Source: Lentisphaeria bacterium UBA4640 | GTDB taxonomy: Bacteria; Verrucomicrobiota; Lentisphaeria; Victivallales; UBA1829 | Assembly (NCBI GenBank): GCA_002405835.1 | Contig: DHMO01000042.1 | Coordinates: 23,432 to 87,431, forward strand | Reading direction: 5' to 3' | Length of the DNA stretch: 64,000 nt | Part shown: piece by piece, positions 34,282-43,250 of the stretch | How positions within the stretch are numbered: position 1 is the first letter of the stretch | Layout: each line of letters opens with the position of its first letter | Notes under the pieces: model-generated | Databases searched by the model: none | Told to the model about the DNA's origin: nothing | What the model saw: the letters and a program-made list of their open reading frames with translations, nothing else | Position numbers and translations under genes: made by a program

Positions 34282-34381
34282 CTCCTTGTTTCTGAAAAGC
34301 TATTCTCCTTTAAAATGAATTGAATGGAGTTGCTTTTCTTGCGGAATAAGGAAATATATCCTCTGTTTCAGAAAATTCAAA

Positions 34382-34395
34382 TTAGAAACATCTAA
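34382..34395. promoter_or_regulatory. DtxR-box-like palindrome (site 2)
   Basis: TTAGAAACATCTAA, again TTAG-N6-CTAA, with perfect dyad arms extended to AAATTAGA and TCTAATTT. It is in the same 257-base divergent intergenic region, 101 bases from site 1 (end to start). Confidence 0.45.
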
Positions 34396-34446
34396 TTTTT
34401 TGAAAAAAGAAAAAGTCCGATTTCTGGAGATTTTCTGCAAACCTTA

Positions 34447-34476
34447 TTGGAATAAAGCGGAATCGGGTTGTATATT
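34447..34476 (+). promoter_or_regulatory. Possible promoter of the ispF-ispG operon
   Basis: TTGGAA (34447-34452), 18-base spacer, TATATT (34471-34476), 25 bases before the first ATG at 34501. The -10 matches at 5 of 6, the -35 at 4 of 6. Confidence 0.4.
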
Positions 34477-34500
34477 ATCAGCTGTATTTAAAAAGAGAGG

Positions 34501-34851
34501 ATGCAGAGAGCGCGGCGTATGAAATTTCTGATTTCGTTTTTGCTGTTTTTTACCGGAATCGTGCTGGGGCTGGCTGCGGCGGGAGCCGGGCTGGTGCTGG
34601 CGGTATCCGGAGCGGCGCAAGGCTGGCGCGCGGCGGGAATCTCGCCCGGCTTCTGGGGGTACATGATGCTTTCCGCCGCGAACGCGATGATGTCGGTCGG
34701 GATCATTCTTTCGCTGGTTTCGGCGGGGAGCTCGGCGTGTCTCTGTCTCCTGAGTTTTATATTTAAAAGCTGGAGCCGTGCGGTTGTCGCCGGGGCGATG
34801 TGCGCCGGGTCGGTCTGCGTGTGGCTCTATTTACTGGAGTGCAAATTATGA
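34501..34851 (+). CDS. Uncharacterised small membrane protein
   Basis: 116 residues with three hydrophobic helices (about 8-37, 48-78, 88-110) rich in Ala, Gly and Val. I recognise no family. Start may be ATG 34501 (GAGAGG lies directly upstream, too close) or ATG 34519, which begins with KFLISFLLFF. Its TGA overlaps the ispF ATG (ATGA), so it is coupled to ispF and heads the isoprenoid operon. Confidence 0.6.
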   Translation: MQRARRMKFLISFLLFFTGIVLGLAAAGAGLVLAVSGAAQGWRAAGISPGFWGYMMLSAANAMMSVGIILSLVSAGSSACLCLLSFIFKSWSRAVVAGAMCAGSVCVWLYLLECKL

Positions 34852-35330
34852 ACCATTTCCGGATTGGGAGCGGATACGATGCGCACCGTTTCGCGGAGGG
34901 GCGTCCGCTTATACTCTGCGGGGTGACGATTCCGTATGACCGCGGGCTTGCGGGGCACAGCGACGCCGACGCCGCCGCCCATGCGCTGACCGACGCACTG
35001 CTCGGCGCGCTTGCGCTGGGAGATATCGGCAAGATGTTTCCCGATACAGACGAACGTTTCCGCGGGGCGGACAGCATTGTTCTGCTGAAGCAGGCATTCT
35101 CGCGTCCCGAATTCGCGGAATGGAGCATTTCCAACATCGACATTACGATCGTTGCACAGCGTCCGAAGATTTCCCCGTTTACCGCCGCGATGCGGGAACG
35201 GATTGCGGAGGCGCTCGGCATTGCGGTCGATCAGGTTTCCATCAAAGGCAAAACAACGGAGGGCATGGGCTTCTGCGGACGCGGCGAAGGCGTCGAAACT
35301 TACGCAACAGTCCTGCTCGAAAGAAAGTGA
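34848..35330 (+). CDS. ispF: 2-C-methyl-D-erythritol 2,4-cyclodiphosphate synthase IspF
   Basis: Fifth step of the MEP pathway: forms MEcPP with release of CMP. 160 residues, normal for the trimer subunit. Zinc ligands lie in RIGSGYDAHRF (Asp, His) and GHSDADAAAHALTDALLGA. The C-terminal KGKTTEGMGFCGRGEG contacts CDP. The frame is open to 34800, but the ATG at 34848 has GGAG (34837-34840) upstream and overlaps the previous stop. Confidence 0.96.
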   Translation: MNHFRIGSGYDAHRFAEGRPLILCGVTIPYDRGLAGHSDADAAAHALTDALLGALALGDIGKMFPDTDERFRGADSIVLLKQAFSRPEFAEWSISNIDITIVAQRPKISPFTAAMRERIAEALGIAVDQVSIKGKTTEGMGFCGRGEGVETYATVLLERK

Positions 35331-35337
35331 GATTGAT

Positions 35338-35883
35338 ATGATTGAAAATGAAATCCGCCAGATACTTCTCGACCTCGGCGAAGATCCGGAACGCGAAGGC
35401 CTGCTCAAGACTCCGGAGCGCGTCCGCAAAAGCCTTCAGTTTCTGACGCGCGGCTACAAGCAGAACATCGACGAAGTGATCAACGGCGCAATCTTCAACG
35501 AGGACTGCGACGACATGATCATTGTCCGCGACATTGAGTTTTACAGCATGTGCGAACACCATATGCTTCCGTTCTTCGGCAAAGTGCATCTCGGCTACGT
35601 TCCGCGCGGCAAAGTCTTCGGCGTCAGCAAACTGGCGCGTCTGGTGGACGTTTTCGCCCGCCGCCTCCAGATTCAGGAGCGCATGACACGGCAGATTGCG
35701 GCGCAGATCATGGAGAGCATCATGCCGGAAGGCGTGGGTGTTGTGGTGGAAGCGCAGCATCTCTGCATGCTCATGCGCGGAGTGGAAAAACAGAATTCCG
35801 TCATGAAAACCTCCTGCATGCTCGGCAGTTTCCGCCGCGAGGAGGCAACACGCCTTGAATTCCTCAATCTGATCAAGGGGTGA
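35338..35883 (+). CDS. folE: GTP cyclohydrolase I
   Basis: First step of folate (or queuosine precursor) synthesis: GTP to 7,8-dihydroneopterin triphosphate. 181 residues. Zinc Cys and catalytic His are in MCEHHMLPFFG; other markers are GYVPRGKVFGVSKLARLVDVF, QERMTRQIA and VEAQHLCMLMRGVEKQ, where the second Cys ligand lies. Starts at ATG 35338, 7 bases after ispF stops; longer frames upstream are just overlap with ispF. Confidence 0.96.
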   Translation: MIENEIRQILLDLGEDPEREGLLKTPERVRKSLQFLTRGYKQNIDEVINGAIFNEDCDDMIIVRDIEFYSMCEHHMLPFFGKVHLGYVPRGKVFGVSKLARLVDVFARRLQIQERMTRQIAAQIMESIMPEGVGVVVEAQHLCMLMRGVEKQNSVMKTSCMLGSFRREEATRLEFLNLIKG

Positions 35884-35886
35884 GCT

Positions 35887-36333
35887 ATGCGGCTTCTGAT
35901 TCAGCGCGCCGCAAAAGGCTCGGTTTCGATTGACGGCGAAGTGGTCGGACAGACCGGAAAAGGTCTCGTCGTTCTGGTCGGCGTTACGCACACGGATACC
36001 GCTGAGGACGCCGAATACCTGGCGAACAAATGCGTCAATCTGCGCATTTTCACCGATGAGAACGACAAGATGAATCATTCTCTTCTGGACATCAAGGGCG
36101 GAATGCTTGCGATTTCCCAGTTCACGCTTTACGGGGACTGTGTGAAGGGGCGCCGTCCCGGTTTTGATCTGGCGGCGCGTCCGGAGATCGCGGAACCGCT
36201 CTATGAGAAGTTCGTGGAACTTGTGCGCAATTTCGGCGTGCATGTCGAGACCGGACGTTTCGGCGCGGATATGATGGTGGAGATTCACAACGACGGTCCC
36301 GTGACCTTCATGCTGGAGAGCCGCCCGAAATGA
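35887..36333 (+). CDS. dtd: D-aminoacyl-tRNA deacylase
   Basis: Removes D-amino acids (and glycine) wrongly attached to tRNA. 148 residues. Signature motifs SQFTLYGD and the Gly-cisPro-like NDGPVTF are present in the expected order, and MRLLIQRAAKGSVSI is the typical N-terminus. Three bases separate it from folE, and its TGA overlaps the ispC ATG by 4 bases (ATGA). Confidence 0.95.
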   Translation: MRLLIQRAAKGSVSIDGEVVGQTGKGLVVLVGVTHTDTAEDAEYLANKCVNLRIFTDENDKMNHSLLDIKGGMLAISQFTLYGDCVKGRRPGFDLAARPEIAEPLYEKFVELVRNFGVHVETGRFGADMMVEIHNDGPVTFMLESRPK

Positions 36334-37463
36334 GACGTGTCGTCATTCTGGGTTCAACCGGTTCAGTCGGCGAGAGCGCGGTGCGTGTCGCCGCCGCCCT
36401 GCGCGACCGCATCCATGTGATCGGCGTGGTCGGGAACCGCAATGTGAAACGTCTGGCGGAACAGGCCGCACTGCTCGACTGCGAGTTCGCCGCGACCGGT
36501 TCTCCGGAGCGTCTCGGTGAACTGGCATCTGCGCTTCCCCCGCCGTGCCGCGCGTATGCGGGGACGGAGGCTGTTGCGGAACTGGTTCAGGCGGAGAATG
36601 TGGATATGATTCTCTGCGCGATTGTCGGAACCGCCGGGTTCCCGCTGGTGCTTTCGGCAATTGACGCGGGCAAGGAGATCGCGCTGGCAAGCAAAGAGGT
36701 GCTCGTCATGGCGGGACGGCTCGTCATGGACCGCGTCCGCGAAAAAAATATCCGTCTGATTCCGGTCGACAGCGAACACAGCGCGATTTTCCAGTGTCTT
36801 CAAGGACACGGCAATGTCCGCAATGTCGTTTTGACGGCGAGCGGCGGACCGTTCCGCAAATCGTCGAAGGAGGAGCTGGCGCGCGTGACCTGCGCCGACG
36901 CCCTGAAGCATCCGACCTGGAGCATGGGACCGAAAGTGACCATTGATTCGGCGTCGCTGATGAACAAGGCTCTGGAAATGGTTGAGGCGCATCATCTTTT
37001 CCATGTCGGGGCGGACCGGATCAAGGTGCTTGTTCATCCGCAGTCGATCGTGCATTCGATGGCGGAGTTCGAGGACGGAGCGTTTCTTGCGCACATGAGT
37101 GTGCCGGATATGCGTTTCCCGATTCAGTACGCGTTCACCTGGCCGGAGCGCTGCGACGGCGGACTGAAGCGTCTGGATCTGACCGCGCTTTCCGGGCTGA
37201 CGTTCGAGAAGCCGGATATGGACCGTTTCCCGTCGCTGGGCTACGGTTACGAGGCGATCCGCATGGGCGGAACCGCCGGATCCGTGATGAACGCTGCAAA
37301 TGAGGTCGCCGTTGAGCGTTTTGCAAAAGGCGAAATCGGTTTTACAGATGTTTTCCGTATTGTGGAACGGACCATGGAGCGTTTCGCCCGCGGCGGCGAC
37401 GCCGGAATGGATGAAATTCTGGATGCGGATCATAATGCGCGCGCATTTGCGCGTCAAATCTAA
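36330..37463 (+). CDS. ispC: 1-deoxy-D-xylulose 5-phosphate reductoisomerase IspC (DXR)
   Basis: Commits carbon to the MEP pathway, using NADPH to convert DXP to MEP. 377 residues. NADPH loop GSTGSVGES near residue 8; ASKEVLVMAG; the metal/substrate site PVDSEHSAIFQ; TASGGPFR; HPTWSMGPKVTIDSASLMNKALEMVEAHHLF; and VHPQSIVHSM. Complete, with no missing residue. It is followed by rseP 13 bases later, as is common for dxr-rseP. Confidence 0.97.
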   Translation: MRRVVILGSTGSVGESAVRVAAALRDRIHVIGVVGNRNVKRLAEQAALLDCEFAATGSPERLGELASALPPPCRAYAGTEAVAELVQAENVDMILCAIVGTAGFPLVLSAIDAGKEIALASKEVLVMAGRLVMDRVREKNIRLIPVDSEHSAIFQCLQGHGNVRNVVLTASGGPFRKSSKEELARVTCADALKHPTWSMGPKVTIDSASLMNKALEMVEAHHLFHVGADRIKVLVHPQSIVHSMAEFEDGAFLAHMSVPDMRFPIQYAFTWPERCDGGLKRLDLTALSGLTFEKPDMDRFPSLGYGYEAIRMGGTAGSVMNAANEVAVERFAKGEIGFTDVFRIVERTMERFARGGDAGMDEILDADHNARAFARQI

Positions 37464-37476
37464 AAAGGAGTTTTGA

Positions 37477-39171
37477 ATGGGTATCGGACATATTCTGTCG
37501 ATCATCGGGTCGGCGATTTTTATGATTTTCTTTTTCGGTCTTTGCATTTTCGTGCATGAACTCGGACACTTCCTTGTCGCCAAATGGCGCGGGTTCCATG
37601 TGATCGCCTTTTCCATCGGGTTCCGCAAAATCTGGGGGAAGAAATACAAGGGCGTGGAGTACCGCATCGGCTGGATTCCGTTCGGCGGATACGTCGATAT
37701 TCCGCAGATTGATTCGACCGGAGAGGCGAAGGACGAAAACGGCAATCCGCTCCCGAAGGGCAAGCCTGTGGACCGCATTCTCGCGGCTGCGGCGGGACCT
37801 GTCTTCAACATCATTTTCGGATTCATTCTCGCGGTTGCCGTCTGGATCGGCGGACTGCCGCAGGAGACGCCGAAGCTGTCGACCATCGAAGTTGCAACCA
37901 TCGAACAGGAGAGTCCGGAATACCGTGCCGGTCTGCGCGAAGGCGATAAGATTCTGAAGCTCAACGGTAAAACTTTCAATGCCACCTGGCGCGAATTCGT
38001 AACGGAGATTCTCACGATCATCGGCGATGTGACGCTGGACGTGGAGCGCGACGGGAAAGTGATTCAGGTCACTTACCGTCCGGTTGTGAACAAGGCGGTC
38101 AGTCCGGTCGATGAGATTGCATATCCGTTCTTCCGTCCGAAACTTCCGCTGCGTCTCTATCCCGAATCCGGTTCCGCCGCCGCGAAAGCCGGAGTGCTTG
38201 CCGGCGATGAGGTGGTCGCCGCGAACGGACAGAAGATTGCCGGATTCGATGACTTGGAGATTTTCCTCTCCATGAACTCCGACAAACCGTTCACTCTTAC
38301 CGTGAAACGCGATGGCAAAACGGTTGAAATCCCGAATATCGTTCCCGAGCCGTTGAAGGTTCAGGGGCGTGACGGCGTTTACCGCATCGGCTTCACGTTC
38401 TCTGCGAAGGACGGCGGAATGAAGATTGAAAAAGTTTCACCCGGAATGCCTGCGGAGACCGCAGGTCTGCAGCCCGGCGACGTGATTGTCAAGGCGGACG
38501 GCAAGCCAATTGCGACCCCCTCGCTTTTCCCCTCCACACTCGGTGACAAGGCGGTTCAGCTGACCGTGAAGCGCGGAGAAAAGGAACTGGAGCTCACTCT
38601 GGTTCCGCGCTTCATCCGCTTCACAACAATCGGCGTGGATTTCGTCTATCTGACGCATCCGACGCCGTGGAGCCAGTTCACGCATGTGATTGACATGACG
38701 GTCAAATCCCTGCGCAGTCTCGGCGTCAGTCTCGGCAACAAGCTCGGTCTGACAAAGGCGCACACCACGATCAAGCCCAGCCACCTGAGCGGTCCGATCG
38801 GCATCGGACGCGTCCTTTACATTTCCGTCTATCGCGGTTCGATTGTCCAGGGGCTCAGCCTTGTGGTTCTGGTTTCGTTCAGTCTCGGACTCTTCAATCT
38901 GCTTCCGATTCCGGTTCTCGACGGCGGACATATTCTGCTTGCGATTCTGGAGCTGATTTTCCGCCGCCCGGTTTCGGCAAAGGTGCTTGAACCGATTATG
39001 ATGGGCTTCATCGGACTGCTGATTGCGTTCATGCTCTACGTTTCGTTCTATGACGTCCGCCGGGTGATCGGGTCGATTGCTCCGGAAGCAATCGGCATTG
39101 AATCGAAGGCTCCGGCGACAGCCGTGTCAGCAAAGGATGGAAAAGATGTCCAGAATGACAAGAAGGATTAA
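37477..39171 (+). CDS. rseP: Site-2 intramembrane metalloprotease RseP
   Basis: 564 residues. Zinc-binding HELGH at residues 27-31 in the first helix and the C-terminal NLLPIPVLDGGH (third ligand Asp). Between them are three PDZ-like segments (about 130-205, 210-290, 300-380), one more than E. coli RseP. This makes it longer than the usual 450. The family cuts anti-sigma factors and signal-peptide remnants within the membrane. Its last 26 bases overlap ispG. Confidence 0.93.
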   Translation: MGIGHILSIIGSAIFMIFFFGLCIFVHELGHFLVAKWRGFHVIAFSIGFRKIWGKKYKGVEYRIGWIPFGGYVDIPQIDSTGEAKDENGNPLPKGKPVDRILAAAAGPVFNIIFGFILAVAVWIGGLPQETPKLSTIEVATIEQESPEYRAGLREGDKILKLNGKTFNATWREFVTEILTIIGDVTLDVERDGKVIQVTYRPVVNKAVSPVDEIAYPFFRPKLPLRLYPESGSAAAKAGVLAGDEVVAANGQKIAGFDDLEIFLSMNSDKPFTLTVKRDGKTVEIPNIVPEPLKVQGRDGVYRIGFTFSAKDGGMKIEKVSPGMPAETAGLQPGDVIVKADGKPIATPSLFPSTLGDKAVQLTVKRGEKELELTLVPRFIRFTTIGVDFVYLTHPTPWSQFTHVIDMTVKSLRSLGVSLGNKLGLTKAHTTIKPSHLSGPIGIGRVLYISVYRGSIVQGLSLVVLVSFSLGLFNLLPIPVLDGGHILLAILELIFRRPVSAKVLEPIMMGFIGLLIAFMLYVSFYDVRRVIGSIAPEAIGIESKAPATAVSAKDGKDVQNDKKD

Positions 39172-40237
39172 TGTCGGTTCCGTTGCAATCGGCGGCGGCG
39201 CACCGGTTTCGCTTCAGTCCATGACGAATACGCGCACTTCGGATGCGCCGGCGACTCTTGCGCAAATCCGCGAGCTGGCGAATGCCGGATGCGACATCAT
39301 CCGCTGCGCTGTCCCAGATGAAGAAGCTCTCCGCGCTCTGCCGGAGATTCTAGACGGAACACCGATTCCGGTGATTGCTGATATTCATTTTGATTACCGT
39401 CTTGCGCTCGGGGCCATCAAAGCGGGAATTCACGGAATCCGCATCAACCCGGGCAACATCGGCTCCGCGGACCGTGTCCGCGCGGTTGCCGAAGCCGCGG
39501 GGGAGGCGGGGGTTCCGATCCGCGTCGGCGCAAACTCCGGAAGTCTGCCGCATGGACTTTACGATTCCAAACTTGCCGCCGGGCTTGCTCCGCGCGATGC
39601 GATGGCGCAGGCGCTTGCGGAGGCTGCACTCGGACAGGTGAAGCTGCTGGAGCAGTACGGTTTCCGGCAGATTAAAGTATCCCTCAAATCCAGTTCGGTG
39701 GTATCGACGGTTGATGCGTGCCGCCGTTTTGCGGAAATCAGCGATATTCCGCTTCACATCGGCGTTACGGAGGCGGGTGTTCCGGCAACGGGACTCATCA
39801 AATCCGCGGTCGGCATCGGTGCTTTGCTGCTGGAGGGAATCGGCGAAACCATGCGGGTGAGTCTGACCGCCGATCCAGTGGAGGAGATCCGTACGGGTTT
39901 GCAGATCCTGGAAGCCGCCGGACTGCGCAAGCCGGAACCGGAATTCGTGTCGTGTCCGACTTGCGGACGCACGCGGATTGACCTGACCGGGCTTGCTTCC
40001 GAGGTCTATGAGTACATTCAGTCGCTGAAGCGCGCGGGGCGTCATATCGGTTTCCGCAAAATAGCCGTGATGGGCTGTGTCGTGAACGGTCCCGGCGAGG
40101 CGCACGATGCGGATATCGGTCTTGCGGGCGGCGACGGCAAAGCTGTGATTTTCAAATCCGGAAAAATCGCTGCAACGCTTCCCGAAGCGGAAGCTCTTGA
40201 GCTTCTCAAGCGCGAGATTCTGGAACATTCCAGATAA
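39146..40237 (+). CDS. ispG: 4-hydroxy-3-methylbut-2-en-1-yl diphosphate synthase IspG
   Basis: [4Fe-4S] enzyme of the MEP pathway, MEcPP to HMBPP. About 363 residues, the compact bacterial form. TIM barrel N-terminal part (VADIHFDYRLAL, GIRINPGNIG) and the Fe-S domain with SCPTCGRTRIDL and MGCVVNGPGEA supplying the Cys ligands and a Glu. I prefer ATG 39146, with AAAGG (39132-39136) nine bases upstream. It overlaps rseP by 26 bases. Other in-frame ATGs are at 39137 and 39155. Confidence 0.95.
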   Translation: MSRMTRRINVGSVAIGGGAPVSLQSMTNTRTSDAPATLAQIRELANAGCDIIRCAVPDEEALRALPEILDGTPIPVIADIHFDYRLALGAIKAGIHGIRINPGNIGSADRVRAVAEAAGEAGVPIRVGANSGSLPHGLYDSKLAAGLAPRDAMAQALAEAALGQVKLLEQYGFRQIKVSLKSSSVVSTVDACRRFAEISDIPLHIGVTEAGVPATGLIKSAVGIGALLLEGIGETMRVSLTADPVEEIRTGLQILEAAGLRKPEPEFVSCPTCGRTRIDLTGLASEVYEYIQSLKRAGRHIGFRKIAVMGCVVNGPGEAHDADIGLAGGDGKAVIFKSGKIAATLPEAEALELLKREILEHSR

Positions 40238-40247
40238 AAATAAATTT

Positions 40248-40300
40248 AAAACCTGCGGAGCCTTCCGTTTTTCATGAACGGCAAGGCTCCGCAGGTTTTT
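40248..40300. terminator. Bidirectional terminator between ispG and the GH36-like gene
   Basis: A long stem with arms AAAACCTGCGGAGCC (40248-40262) and GGCTCCGCAGGTTTT (40285-40299) carries A-rich and T-rich flanks on both sides. It serves the convergent operons. Confidence 0.9.
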
Positions 40301-40314
40301 GTTTCTTATGAAAT

Positions 40315-42201
40315 TCAGAACTGATAGAGTGCGCAGGAGTATTCCTCCGGGAGCACGGCTTTCAGCTTGGAACCTTCCACAACGGCGGAACCGCCGCCGA
40401 AAATCTTCCGGACCGATTGACCGAACGGAAGATCGAATTCATATTCCGCATTCTCCGCTCCGTTGCGGTAGACCGCGATAAATCCTTCGCTGTAATCCGG
40501 AGCGACCGAGACGATGGCGCTCCAGGTTCCCTTCATCGGCATTTCGCCTTCGGAGATTGTGAGATACTTCTGGAACTTTCTGCGGTACGGGGCGATCATC
40601 GCATAGAACGCCTTCATTTCCGCCTGACGGTCCGCCGGGGTGTTGTCAATCACTCCCCAGTAGAGCGGCGAGGCGAAAATTGTGGTTCCGAGGATGTATT
40701 CAAGCGGGTAATCCATCGCCTGCGGCATCATCTCGATTTCGCAATGGCTTGCGGGGGCGAACTTCAGAGTGTACCAGAGATTGCCGAGCGCCATGTACGG
40801 ATGATAGTAGCGGTGATCGGGAATGTTGCGTCCGCGGTTTTCCAGGAAGAGCCGTCCGTAGTCGAGTCCGAAATCGAAGTTCGGGCGTCCGCGACGGGTG
40901 ACATCCATTGAAACGACAAGCCCCGGAATCTCTTTTTTGATTGCATCCATGAACGCGCGGTAGGCTTCATAATGCATCTGCGCATCGCCGAGAAGCGTGT
41001 TGTAATAGAAGAGGTGGTACATGTCGAATTTGAAATGGCGGATTCCGTATTCGCGGTTGAGTGCGACCAGCTTGTTTTTGATGTGCTCAAAATAGCCGGG
41101 GTTCATGAGGTCTGCGGAATAGTAGCCGCGTCCGTCGCCGACGTACTGTTCGACGGGCTGGTAATCTTTGTCGCGGGCGAGCCAGTTCCAGGGATTGGGT
41201 TCCAGCATGGTGTCGTGACATTCGGCGCCGTCCCACTGAACGACGCGCGGATCTTTGTAATCCATGCAGAGCGGATTGCACCAGAGACCGATTTCGATGT
41301 TGTATCCGCGCGCGATTTCGGCAAGTTTGGTGAACTTGTTCGGGAACTTGGTTTCATCAATTTCCCCCATGAAGGCGGAGAACCAGCCGTCATCGATGAA
41401 GACGACGTTGACGCCGGCTTTTGCCGCTCCGTGAAGTTCTTTGGTGATCGCCTCCTCTGTGACGCCGAAGGTGAGGTCGGGCCAGGAGTTCGCGAGAACT
41501 TCGGCCGCAGTGCTTTCGGGATAATCGGGATAGCGTTCGAGCCAGTAGCGCTGAAGTCCGAAGTCGCGGGTCAGTCCGAGAACAACGCCGTTTGCGCGGC
41601 GCGGTTCGCCCTTGCGGAGATTGTCGAAGCCGAGCCCGAGCATCTCGGCGGTATTGGCTTCCGGATTGTAAAGGAAGTCATATTCGCACGGGATGGGCTG
41701 GGAGTCGGGCATGGGACCCTCCTTGTAAAGGAACATGCCGTTACCGGTGAAGTATGCGCCGGCGTTTTTGCCCGGTTTCGCGGGCCCCTTGATCATGCGG
41801 TGATTCGACTGATCGCTGCACGAATAGAAATTGATGACTTCTGCATCGTGCGCATCCGTATGGAACTGCGCATTGACGAGCGTGGAGTAGCAGACGGCCG
41901 CCAGGTCGGTCTCCGTCTCGAACGTGTCGTACCAGCGCAGCGCGGGGGCGTTCTGCCAGAAGAAACAGTGCCGGGTCAGAGTGACGGGACCGTTTTTCCA
42001 GGAGAAGTTCCAGCCCTGCGGAGTCTGATTCGTGCCGATGAGTTTGTAATCCGCAAGCACTTCGCGGTCGGCGACAAACTTCGGGGTTCCGGTGGAGAGC
42101 ATGTTCTTTCCGGTCTTGAGGTCCGTGAAGGAGTCAATGCGGAAGAACGGTTCAAGCTCCACGCAGATTTCAACAAATGAATTTTTGAATGTGATCTGCA
42201 T
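40315..42201 (-). CDS. GH36-like alpha-galactosidase family protein
   Basis: 628 residues, no signal peptide, so cytoplasmic. Clan GH-D layout: an N-terminal beta-sandwich (about 1-230), a TIM barrel with VVFIDDGWF (265-273) and the nucleophile motif IRHFKFDMYH (Asp393), then a C-terminal beta domain. The likely acid/base Asp lies near FDFGLDYGRLF. GH36 enzymes remove alpha-galactosyl (or alpha-GalNAc) groups from oligosaccharides. Exact specificity is not readable. It follows the GH5-like gene by 12 bases. Confidence 0.78.
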   Translation of the reverse strand: MQITFKNSFVEICVELEPFFRIDSFTDLKTGKNMLSTGTPKFVADREVLADYKLIGTNQTPQGWNFSWKNGPVTLTRHCFFWQNAPALRWYDTFETETDLAAVCYSTLVNAQFHTDAHDAEVINFYSCSDQSNHRMIKGPAKPGKNAGAYFTGNGMFLYKEGPMPDSQPIPCEYDFLYNPEANTAEMLGLGFDNLRKGEPRRANGVVLGLTRDFGLQRYWLERYPDYPESTAAEVLANSWPDLTFGVTEEAITKELHGAAKAGVNVVFIDDGWFSAFMGEIDETKFPNKFTKLAEIARGYNIEIGLWCNPLCMDYKDPRVVQWDGAECHDTMLEPNPWNWLARDKDYQPVEQYVGDGRGYYSADLMNPGYFEHIKNKLVALNREYGIRHFKFDMYHLFYYNTLLGDAQMHYEAYRAFMDAIKKEIPGLVVSMDVTRRGRPNFDFGLDYGRLFLENRGRNIPDHRYYHPYMALGNLWYTLKFAPASHCEIEMMPQAMDYPLEYILGTTIFASPLYWGVIDNTPADRQAEMKAFYAMIAPYRRKFQKYLTISEGEMPMKGTWSAIVSVAPDYSEGFIAVYRNGAENAEYEFDLPFGQSVRKIFGGGSAVVEGSKLKAVLPEEYSCALYQF

Positions 42202-42213
42202 GACTGTTCCCTT

Positions 42214-43218
42214 TTATTTGCTGCGGATGGAGTCGAAAACCTCTTTTTCATCGGGCACGAGGAGGGAGCCGTCGGCATTGAAAACGTCATGGAACGGAAT
42301 GCTGAGATCAGCGGTATTCATCATGCCCGCCCACGGGAAGACTGTCTGCGTTTTGCCGGAGACGAGTCCCCAGTTGATTGCGCTGACGTTGTTTTCCTTG
42401 AGAACGGGGAGGCAGTCGCGGAAGGTGCTTCCGGCGTGCCGCGCCATGTATTCGGAACAGAGCAGGGGGCGTCCGTCGGCGATGTAGCGGATGAAGTTGA
42501 TGCGTTCGCGGAGCTCCGCCGGAGGATTGTAGGAGTGGAAGGAGACGACTTCGGAGCGGTCGAACATGAAACGGTTGATTTCATCGAAGCTCTTTGCGAA
42601 GTTCCAGGGACCTGCGGTGATCGGCTGGTCGGGGGAGACTTCTTCCGCCCACTGGAAGACGTCGCGCAGAAGCGGGAGGGAAGCGGATTCGCGGAGCCCT
42701 GTCTTGGTGACGTGGTCGCCGGAGGAACCGTTTCCGGGTTCGTTGTAGAGATCCCAGAGCGCAATGCGGCTGTCATGAGCGAAATGGTTCAGAACGCCTT
42801 TGACGTAGCGCTCAAGACGCGGTCTCTGGGAGAGGTCGTCGGCCGCGCGGTTTCCGGGGGACTGAATCCAGCCGGAGTTGTGGGTGCGCGGAACGGGGGC
42901 GGGCTGCTTGCCGAGGGCGAATTCCGGTTTCCAGCAGTCGTCGAAGAAGACGAACATGGTTTTGATTCCGGTGCCGTCGGCGATTTCCAGATACTGTTCC
43001 ATGCGTTTGAGGAACCCTTCGGAATCCTGTTCCCAGAGGAGGTCGTGGAGGAAAACGCGCATGAGGTTCATGCCGATTCCTGCCGCGTATCCGAGTTCGC
43101 GCCGTATGGTTTCCGGATCAAAGGTTTCCGCCTGCCACATCTCGAGCTGATTGATTGCGGTCGAGGGAATGAAGTTCGCGCCGAAATACCACGTATTGTT
43201 CCAGTTGAATTTTCTCAT
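42214..43218 (-). CDS. Clan GH-A glycoside hydrolase, GH5-like
   Basis: 334 residues, no signal peptide. TIM-barrel hydrolase with the clan GH-A acid/base motif WDLYNEPGN (Glu160) and the nucleophile segment LLCSEYMAR (Glu256). HSYNPP near 228 fits the strand-6 His-Tyr motif. Relatives are annotated as beta-mannanase, cellulase or beta-xylanase, so I do not name a substrate. First gene of a two-gene operon with the GH36-like gene. Confidence 0.75.
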   Translation of the reverse strand: MRKFNWNNTWYFGANFIPSTAINQLEMWQAETFDPETIRRELGYAAGIGMNLMRVFLHDLLWEQDSEGFLKRMEQYLEIADGTGIKTMFVFFDDCWKPEFALGKQPAPVPRTHNSGWIQSPGNRAADDLSQRPRLERYVKGVLNHFAHDSRIALWDLYNEPGNGSSGDHVTKTGLRESASLPLLRDVFQWAEEVSPDQPITAGPWNFAKSFDEINRFMFDRSEVVSFHSYNPPAELRERINFIRYIADGRPLLCSEYMARHAGSTFRDCLPVLKENNVSAINWGLVSGKTQTVFPWAGMMNTADLSIPFHDVFNADGSLLVPDEKEVFDSIRSK

Positions 43219-43250
43219 AACAGTCCTTTTGGTTTAATGTTGCTGGTTGA

